From Marinobacter sp. B9-2 (lineage in GTDB: Bacteria > Pseudomonadota > Gammaproteobacteria > Pseudomonadales > Oleiphilaceae), in assembly GCA_003030785.1 (NCBI GenBank), contig PYVH01000022.1, forward strand, positions 1 through 40,011: a stretch of DNA of 40,011 nucleotides. The letters are read 5' to 3'. Under the pieces are notes generated by a model. That model did no database searches, was not told where the DNA came from, and saw only the letters and a list, made by a program, of their open reading frames with translations. Positions 34,322 through 40,011 of this stretch are shown here, piece by piece (the first letter of the stretch is position 1; the number at the start of each line of letters is the position of its first letter). The position numbers were made by a program, and so were the translations under genes.

Positions 34322-35223
34322 CAGATTCTCCGCGCCTCTGCCACAGTAAATAGCCCCTGCGGCCGGATTAGCAGGACGGCCATCATGATGAGATAAGGCA
34401 TTACCACTTCGAACTGGGGCAGGAAATAAACACTCAGGGATCGAGCAATACCGATCATCAGTGCCACAATCAGCGCTCCCGAAATCTGCCCGAGACCTGC
34501 TGTTGCCACTACGGCGAATGACAGTACGATCATGTCTGCCCCGACACCAGGAACTAGTGACGTTGTAGGAGAAGCCAGTGCTCCGCCCAAAGCCCCCAGA
34601 CTGGCGCCAATAATGAAAGTAAAAGAAGCGATTCTGCCTGCGTTCACGCCCAACGCCGTCGCCACTTCCCGATCATGGGTCACCGCGATGATCTGCCGGC
34701 CTTTGAGACTATGCTTGAGGAACCAGCGCAGAAGCACATAAACCCCAAGGGCAACCGACGGAATAAACCAGAGCTGGTAGTTCATGAACACAACGCCCAG
34801 CAAACTGGTGTCTCCCATCTGGAACATGACATCGGACACAAAATAAGGCTGAGTACCCCAGATCATCACCTGCACATCTTCAAGCACCATGAAAGCGCCA
34901 AAGGTGACCAGTAGCTGAATGATGGGGTCCCTGTCACGGAACCGGTGTAGCAACAGCATCAGTCCATAACCCAGGATGACACCGACGATGCCGGCGCCGA
35001 GAATCAGCGCCAGTATCGACAGTGTGATTGAACCTGCCCCCTGCGCGAACCAGATCCCCATACTAGCGGCACTATAGCCGCCAAACGCATAAAGACTACC
35101 GTGCGCAACGTTCAGCACACGGACCACACCAAAGATAAAGGTCAGGCCAAGGGCTACCAGAAACAGTAGCCCCGCGTATGACACTCCATCAATAAGTGCT
35201 AGCAGAAGAGTGTCTACCCCCAT
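34321..35223 (-). CDS. livH: branched-chain-type ABC transporter permease (LivH-like)
   Basis: 300-residue permease with about eight membrane segments. Typical LivH features: FGVVRVLNVAHGSLYAFGGY near the N-terminus and the cytoplasmic loop SLKGRQIIAVTHDREVATALG (21 positions, ATPase contact). The second family motif (GALGGALASPTTSLVPGVG) is present. It starts on the last base of the binding-protein gene with GGAGA before it. Partner of LivM. Confidence 0.92.
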   Translation of the reverse strand: MGVDTLLLALIDGVSYAGLLFLVALGLTFIFGVVRVLNVAHGSLYAFGGYSAASMGIWFAQGAGSITLSILALILGAGIVGVILGYGLMLLLHRFRDRDPIIQLLVTFGAFMVLEDVQVMIWGTQPYFVSDVMFQMGDTSLLGVVFMNYQLWFIPSVALGVYVLLRWFLKHSLKGRQIIAVTHDREVATALGVNAGRIASFTFIIGASLGALGGALASPTTSLVPGVGADMIVLSFAVVATAGLGQISGALIVALMIGIARSLSVYFLPQFEVVMPYLIMMAVLLIRPQGLFTVAEARRI

Positions 35224-36548
35224 TACTGAGTATCTCCGTTGCCTTCGCCGTAGAAGTCCACTTCATCAAGCAGGTCAGCATTGAGAGTGGTGAGCCACTC
35301 GGGTGTGCTTTCACCTGCAGGTGTAGTGACCAGGTCCGCAGGCACGATCATGATGTCCTTGAGGATACGAAAGTCGTATTCATCGCTCGATGTGGTAACA
35401 CCGAAGAGCTGATCTTCGAGGCCCTGGCCATCTTCGGGACGAATGGTGACTTCACTGGTCAAGCCGCGGAAAGTAAGCCCGTGCAGTGCTTCGGCCAGTT
35501 GCTCCTTGTTCGGCCAGTTGCCCTCATTTTCAGAAATGGCTTTATCGTATGCGTCCACCATCGCTTCCATGGCCTGAACCATGTGGTAGACGGGATAAAT
35601 AGGCTGGGAGCCGGTCTTTTCGACGTACTTGCTCACAAAGTCACTGTGCTTAGGATCGTTGACGTATTCCGGATGCAGGAAGTAGTGATCACCGCGGGCC
35701 CCTACAAGAACACCTTCAGGCAATCTGGACCCTAGACGCTCCAGTGAGGACTCGGCCAGCGCCAGAAAGAACTTGGAATTGCGGAATAGGCCGCGTTGGG
35801 CGGCCTGGGTGGTGAACGTATCCAGATCGCCGCCCCAGGAAGAAGAGAACACCACATCCGGGTTGAGCGCCTGCAGACGACTGATTTCCGAGGAGTAATC
35901 AGGTGCGCCGAATTTCGGGAAGAACTCGGCAACCACCTCGACGTCGGGCTTCATCTGTTTCAGTACAGTGCTGAAGATTTCCCAGGAGTCGTGGCCCCAG
36001 GCATAGTCCTGGTTCACTACAGCAATGGTTTTGAAGTCAGGGTGAACCTTCAGAAGATATAATACGCTGGCAACCATTTCGGTAACGGCATTGGCCTGGG
36101 AACGAACCACGTATTTGTAGTTAAGCCCCTCCAACGCTTTCTCGGTACCACAGTCCCACATGATATTAACGACTTTCAGATCCTCCGCCACCGGACCCAG
36201 CGCTTTGCAATTGCCACTCGAGATCGCAGCCATCATCAGATCGGCGTTTTCTTCCTGGACCACACGGCGATAATCCGACAGCATGCCGCTGGCGCCTTTG
36301 CCTTCATCAATAAAAATTGGTCTGACGGGCACCCCGTGGATGCCTCCATCAGCATTGAGTTCTTCCAGATAGAGCTCAGCAGCGTCTCTGCCAGGAACAC
36401 CAAAGACCGAGGCGGGTCCACTCAGAAAGGTTGTGATCCCCAGAGTGATTTCTTCCGGCTTGTCGCCTTCCGCAGCCTGAGCTGCAGACATCACTGACAG
36501 TAAGGAAAGAGCGAGGGTAGTCTTGCGCAAGAATCTCTTGACAAACAT
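35223..36548 (-). CDS. periplasmic substrate-binding protein of the Liv-type ABC transporter
   Basis: 441 residues with a Sec signal peptide (about residues 1-25: KRFLRKTTLALSLLSVMSAAQAA, cleavage after AQA) and a two-lobed receptor domain (Peripla_BP_6: ITLGITTFLSGPASVFG, IDEGKGASGMLSDYRRVVQE, VVNQDYAWGHDSWE). At over 400 residues it is larger than LivK/LivJ (about 370) and closer to receptors for amides, aromatic acids and other carboxylates. First gene of the eight-gene leftward operon; ATG with GAGGAAT. The ligand is unknown; itaconate or a precursor is a reasonable guess from context only. Confidence 0.9.
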   Translation of the reverse strand: MFVKRFLRKTTLALSLLSVMSAAQAAEGDKPEEITLGITTFLSGPASVFGVPGRDAAELYLEELNADGGIHGVPVRPIFIDEGKGASGMLSDYRRVVQEENADLMMAAISSGNCKALGPVAEDLKVVNIMWDCGTEKALEGLNYKYVVRSQANAVTEMVASVLYLLKVHPDFKTIAVVNQDYAWGHDSWEIFSTVLKQMKPDVEVVAEFFPKFGAPDYSSEISRLQALNPDVVFSSSWGGDLDTFTTQAAQRGLFRNSKFFLALAESSLERLGSRLPEGVLVGARGDHYFLHPEYVNDPKHSDFVSKYVEKTGSQPIYPVYHMVQAMEAMVDAYDKAISENEGNWPNKEQLAEALHGLTFRGLTSEVTIRPEDGQGLEDQLFGVTTSSDEYDFRILKDIMIVPADLVTTPAGESTPEWLTTLNADLLDEVDFYGEGNGDTQ

Positions 36549-36734
36549 ATTAATTCCTCATGTATTTATTGTTGTGTGCGTTACCGGCAAGGAAACCCAG
36601 GCCAGTATTCATCTTTACTTGTACAGCCAGCACAAAAATATGGCAATTAGTCTTTCCATGAAGGGGCCTTAACGTTAACGGAACCAGTGCCGGTTGACCT
36701 GCTCCCAACTTTCCATTCCACTTGAGGCTGAGGG

Positions 36735-36932
36735 TTGGGTTGCGGTGAGGGATTCGGGCCCAGGTACGCAATGTCCGATTCTGTCACTCCTTCGAGTCTC
36801 AGTGATGGGCTGGGTCACCGCTGGGGTTTGCTGGAGACGTCATTGAAGTTTCATGCCTCCTGTCGTCATACCCATCCCGGAGCTGATGCTTTTCTATTGC
36901 TACTGAAGAATATGACTCCGTTGCCCCTGATA
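36735..36932 (+). pseudogene. fragment of a second MmgE/PrpD gene
   Basis: The reading MSDSVTPSSLSDGLGHRW then LLETSLKFHASCRHTHPGADA aligns without gaps to residues of the intact MmgE/PrpD protein encoded at 24037-25434 (MSDDAEPSFLTDRLGSRW, LAETSFKFHASCRHTHPSADA). The match covers about 50 residues and is lost on both sides. The DNA differs at many third positions, so this is an old or imported paralogue, not a recent duplication. It lies between the binding-protein gene and the MFS gene, on the opposite strand to the intact copy. Confidence 0.8.
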
Positions 36933-37179
36933 CGATCAGATGAGCGAAGTTTTCTATGGGTTGTGTGCTCGGTTTCCGGCGTCTGACCAGCTTTGGCAGC
37001 CTGCGAGAGCCAGAGGCAGTAGTCTACTGGGCACAAACTCTGTTACAGCGTGGTAGGGTTGGCTCGCTGATGCAGTGGTTGCTTTGACGCAAGTCGCCAG
37101 CTGAAAGTATTGGAGCCGCACAGCGGCTACGAATTTGTCGGCATGGTCATGACTCGATCGGTTTAAAAGGATCAGATAA
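36933..37179. other. non-coding stretch before the MFS gene
   Basis: No gene supported. A short open piece near 37090-37150 reads RQLKVLEPHSGYEFVGMVMTR and could be the tail of another lost gene, but I do not recognise it. Base composition is visibly more AT-rich than in the liu region. AAGGA at 37168 serves the MFS start. Confidence 0.4.
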
Positions 37180-38403
37180 ATGCAGCCTTCAGGAACGCGG
37201 TCGCCAGTTAAGGCTGTCGGAGGACTTTCGTTAGCGCTTGGACTGATGACGATTGTTCAGGGTCTGGCAACGGTTATGATGCTTGCGTTGGCAACAATGG
37301 CTCCAATCGTTGCCAGCGCGCTGGATGTTGGCCCGGAAGCTGTGGGATTTCAGATCAGTTTAATCTACACATCCGGTGCGTTTATCTCGGCACAGGCCGG
37401 AACCCTCGTTAATCGATTTGGTGGCTGCACAGTAAGTCAGGCTGCAATGGTCCTTGGAGCGCTGGGGTGCCTGGTGATTGCCTCCGGTAGCCTCCTTTTG
37501 ATGGCCTTTGGGTCAGTATTGATCGGCATCAGCTATGGATTAACCAATCCGGCGGCGTCCCAGATCCTGAATCGATTGACGCCAAGCCATAGACTGGGAT
37601 TGGTCTTCTCTATCAAGCAGACGGGTGTGCCATTAGGGGGCGTTCTCGCAGGTTTGGCTCTGCCCGGAATAGCCATTCTGGTTGGGTGGCGGGGTGCTTT
37701 ATTCGTGATTAGTGGTATTGGCTTACTGATGGCAATATTATTGCTACCACTCAGGAGTAATTGGGATCAAAACCGGGATCGCAGCGTCAGACTATCCTCA
37801 AGCCTGTTCGGCGGACCGGTGTTGGTCTGGCGGAGTGCTCCGCTCAGAGCGCTCGCATTAATGGGCTTTTGCTATTCTGCCATTCAGCTGTCTCTCATGA
37901 GTTTTTTAGTAACCCTTTTAGTGGAAGATGCTCTTTGGAGTATTGTAGCTGCGGGCGTTGCAGCGTCCGTTGTTCAAGGTTTTGGGGCGTTGGCGCGTAT
38001 TTTCTGGGGCGCTTTGGCAGACAAACTGGACAAGGGCCTTGAAATCCTTGTGGTGATTGGTTTGATCACGATAGTGTCGTCTCTGACAATTTTGACGTTA
38101 TCTCCGGAATGGCCGGCGAGCCTTGTCATCATCGTCATGACGGCATTCGGTGCCGCTGCAATAGGCTGGAACGGGGTCTTTATGGCTGAAGTGGTAAAGG
38201 CTGCACCGCAGGGACATGAGGGCACGGCCACCGGTGGCGCTTTGACATATACCTTTGCTGGCGTTGTGTTAGGCCCCTCCCTTTACGCTTCGATTCATAA
38301 TTTCTTTCCTTCCTATGCATCGACCTTCAGCGCTCTGGCGATTTTTCCGCTATTGGGTGTGTCTCTGCTGATTGCGTTACTCAGGAAGCAGGCGAGCGAG
38401 TAA
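37180..38403 (+). CDS. MFS transporter
   Basis: 407-residue inner-membrane carrier with about twelve hydrophobic segments in two halves of six. The first-half motif NRFGGCTVSQAAMVLGALG (loop 2-3 type) and the second-half GALADKLDKGLEI are at the usual places. Substrate unknown; the neighbourhood suggests an organic acid. The gene uses more AT-rich codons than the liu genes, as if acquired separately. It stands alone, with AAGGA nine nt before ATG, and is followed by 187 nt without a gene. Confidence 0.88.
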   Translation: MQPSGTRSPVKAVGGLSLALGLMTIVQGLATVMMLALATMAPIVASALDVGPEAVGFQISLIYTSGAFISAQAGTLVNRFGGCTVSQAAMVLGALGCLVIASGSLLLMAFGSVLIGISYGLTNPAASQILNRLTPSHRLGLVFSIKQTGVPLGGVLAGLALPGIAILVGWRGALFVISGIGLLMAILLLPLRSNWDQNRDRSVRLSSSLFGGPVLVWRSAPLRALALMGFCYSAIQLSLMSFLVTLLVEDALWSIVAAGVAASVVQGFGALARIFWGALADKLDKGLEILVVIGLITIVSSLTILTLSPEWPASLVIIVMTAFGAAAIGWNGVFMAEVVKAAPQGHEGTATGGALTYTFAGVVLGPSLYASIHNFFPSYASTFSALAIFPLLGVSLLIALLRKQASE

Positions 38404-38590
38404 TGTTCGCGACAAAGAGTCTTGTTCCAGGACGACTCTGAATAAATCTGAAAACCAGCGACAACAAGGCCATCGAAGTCAGCTTTTGCGATACCGAATA
38501 CCCGCTTCCGCTAATACGAAGTAAGCAGCGACTATCTCCACTATCTTTTAATAGTTGTATATGGAAAAACAATAATCAGAGGATAGGCAA

Positions 38591-39664
38591 ATGATTCATC
38601 ACCAAAGCAGCATTGTTAAGGATGGCTTCATTCTGAGTTCACTGGTCATCACACTCTGCTACAGCGGATTCATAAATGCGCAGGAGCCCTCCAATCGGGC
38701 GCAGAACGCGACGGTTGAGGCCCTGCTCGAAAGCCAACCCAAGAACTGGGGATCCTGGGGCGAGAATGATGAGGTCGGTGCCCTGAACTACCTGACCCCG
38801 GAACAAGTGAAGGCGAGCGTAAACTCTGTCGTCAATGGTAAAGTGTTTAGCCTGCAGATCCCCATGACCCATGGCAGTGGTCCGGTGTTTCCGGGACGAA
38901 CCCCCACCATGCATTACATGTCGCAAGACGAATCTTCCTTTATCGCGGGGAAAATGGAACCCTTGCCTGGTGGTGTAAAATTCTCAGATGACGTCACCTT
39001 TATGTACCTGCAGGGTACGACCCATGTCGATGCCCTGGGTCACGCTTGGTATGGCGATCAGGTCTATGGTGGCAAGAGCGCTCAGAGCACGGTAGGGGGA
39101 CATTCACACGCAGATATAAGTGCTCTCGGCAGCAAAGGTATTGTTGGGAGAGGGGTACTACTGGATGTCGGCCGCCAGCTAGGCACCGACACCAATTACC
39201 AGTTAAGCCCAGGCACCTGCATAACGCTGGAGGACCTGACGGAAACGGCGGAAAGCCAGAATACCGAGATTCGCAAACGGGATATTCTTCTCATCCGTAC
39301 CGGGTCAATCCAACGCTATTATGATGATCAGGCCGATCCTGCCTGGAGTGCGATGTCGGAGCCTGGGCTGTGTTACAGCGAAGAACTGGTGGAATGGGTC
39401 AAAGACATGGAGATTCCGGTCATTGCGGCAGACAATCTTGGGGTTGAAAAGGTCGTGCAGGAAATTGGCGGTGAGCAGATGATCATTCCTCTGCACGGTG
39501 CGCTGATCCGGGACCTCGGCGTCGTGCTGTCTGAAATATACTGGCTTGAGGATCTTGCTGCCGACAGCGCCGAAGATGGCGTTTACAGTTTCATGTTTAT
39601 CGTCTCGCCATTAAAGATGGAGGGTGGTACTGGTTCGCCTGTGAATCCCATCGCCATCAAGTAA
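38591..39664 (+). CDS. exported cyclase-family hydrolase (kynurenine formamidase-like, PF04199)
   Basis: 357 residues. A hydrophobic segment at about 13-30 (FILSSLVITLCYSGFINAQ) looks like a signal peptide. The metal-binding motif His-x-Asp-x-x-x-His of the cyclase family is present as His145, Asp147 and His151 in THVDALGHAW. Other family blocks: GRGVLLDVGR, KRDILLIRTG and AADNLGVEKV. Family members hydrolyse formamides, lactones or cyclic imides; most are cytoplasmic, so export is notable. The start has GAGGATAG upstream. Which compound it opens is unknown; a lactone or amide precursor of an acid used by this island is one possibility. Confidence 0.88.
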   Translation: MIHHQSSIVKDGFILSSLVITLCYSGFINAQEPSNRAQNATVEALLESQPKNWGSWGENDEVGALNYLTPEQVKASVNSVVNGKVFSLQIPMTHGSGPVFPGRTPTMHYMSQDESSFIAGKMEPLPGGVKFSDDVTFMYLQGTTHVDALGHAWYGDQVYGGKSAQSTVGGHSHADISALGSKGIVGRGVLLDVGRQLGTDTNYQLSPGTCITLEDLTETAESQNTEIRKRDILLIRTGSIQRYYDDQADPAWSAMSEPGLCYSEELVEWVKDMEIPVIAADNLGVEKVVQEIGGEQMIIPLHGALIRDLGVVLSEIYWLEDLAADSAEDGVYSFMFIVSPLKMEGGTGSPVNPIAIK

Positions 39665-39844
39665 ATTCAAGGGCCGCCGGTAAGGGATTTGAATTGGTCA
39701 TCCGCTGCCAGCGGCCCGCTATGGCCAAGCTGAAGCAGACGATCTGGGTTTTGCTACGCTCTGGCTGAGACATGTCCCACAGCTGATTCTGCCTTCGTTA
39801 TCGATTTCAAGAAATGATATTAGAAACCGTTAAATTGACGAGTT
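39665..39844. other. gap after the cyclase gene, no gene supported
   Basis: A pair of complementary heptamers, GGGCCGC (39671) and GCGGCCC (39711), lies shortly after the stop codon with a 33-nt loop; it is too loose to be called a terminator. Nothing else recognised. Confidence 0.35.
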
Positions 39845-39980
39845 CCTGAATCCGTGACTTCGCACGGCTTGATAAGGGCTATGACGGCTATAACCCGAGT
39901 AACCGCCTACCTGAGAACGTGATAACGTGATCGGGACAAATCGCGATTGGCTGCCCCCTGAATCAGTGACTTTGCAGGCG
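39845..39980 (+). repeat. two copies of a short IS1380-end-like sequence at the right edge
   Basis: CCTGAATCCGTGACTTCGCA (39845) and CCTGAATCAGTGACTTTGCA (39957) are variants of CCTGAACCCGTAACTTCAAT at 18898, the apparent left end of the decayed IS1380 element. All three face the same way. The second copy may be the start of an IS1380-type element continuing past the window. No transposase sequence is inside the window here. Confidence 0.5.
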
Positions 39981-40011
39981 AATATACCCCGCAAATCGCC
40001 ATCGGCGCTAA

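Noticed and set aside
38408-38445. Possible terminator AGAGTC...GACTCT after the MFS gene
   Set aside because: Six-base stem, 12-nt loop and no thymine run.
1-40011. CRISPR array, tRNA, rRNA, phage genes or toxin-antitoxin pair
   Set aside because: No regularly spaced direct repeats, no cloverleaf or rRNA sequence, and no integrase, capsid or toxin-antitoxin-like small gene pairs were seen.

Overview
The window looks like chromosomal DNA of a marine gammaproteobacterium, most probably Marinobacter or a close relative. This is inferred from the high-GC coding style, the protein sequences and the gene order of the leucine-degradation (liu) locus; no rRNA or taxonomic marker is present. Nearly all of the left 18.6 kb is dense, intact core-type metabolism. 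The right 21 kb is an accessory segment that begins with wrecked insertion sequences.

Left block (1-7.6 kb): a leftward operon encodes a Tat-type periplasmic binding protein, permease and ATPase of the nitrate/cyanate/taurine ABC family, followed by cyanase. A divergent PAS-PAS-AAA+ sigma-54 activator faces it. The shared intergenic region holds a good -24/-12 promoter for the transport operon and three spaced copies of a CGATTTTTCGTA-like motif, the expected enhancer for that activator. A sodium-coupled NSS transporter converges on the regulator gene.

Middle block (7.7-18.9 kb): a leftward thiolase / acyl-CoA dehydrogenase / HSD10-like dehydrogenase set and a rightward liuR-liuA-liuB-liuC-liuD-liuE operon diverge around a 16-bp LiuR-type palindrome. 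Together they take leucine (isovaleryl-CoA) to acetoacetate plus acetyl-CoA and probably a branched 2-methylacyl-CoA (isoleucine-type) route to thiolytic cleavage. Three families of long palindromes with conserved asymmetric cores sit in the gaps of this block and next to cynS. The liuC-liuD gap holds a 33-bp perfect stem enclosing two further long hairpins. The acyl-CoA synthetase gene after liuE is cut off after about 75 codons.

IS graveyard (18.9-21.6 kb): an IS1380-family transposase remnant, then an IS30-family remnant, which is itself split by an IS630-family element with intact ends and a TA target duplication but a broken transposase.

Right block (22-39.7 kb): a LysR gene diverges from a five-gene, tightly coupled operon (MaoC-type hydratase, acyl-CoA dehydrogenase, MmgE/PrpD, CaiB-type CoA-transferase, CitE-type lyase). 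This matches the itaconate-catabolism locus of Pseudomonas (ich, ict, ccl with their LysR regulator): itaconate to itaconyl-CoA to citramalyl-CoA to acetyl-CoA plus pyruvate. Converging on the LysR gene is an eight-gene leftward operon: a Liv-type ABC transporter (binding protein, two permeases, two ATPases), aldehyde dehydrogenase, zinc alcohol dehydrogenase and SDR. This looks like an uptake and alcohol/aldehyde oxidation front end whose substrate is not known. A fragment of a second MmgE/PrpD gene, an MFS carrier and an exported cyclase-family hydrolase follow. Short repeats resembling the IS1380 left end recur at the window's right edge, so the accessory segment may be bracketed by IS1380-type ends.

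Limits: all homology calls are from reading motifs and remembered family features, not from searches; positions of IS boundaries other than the IS630 ends are approximate.
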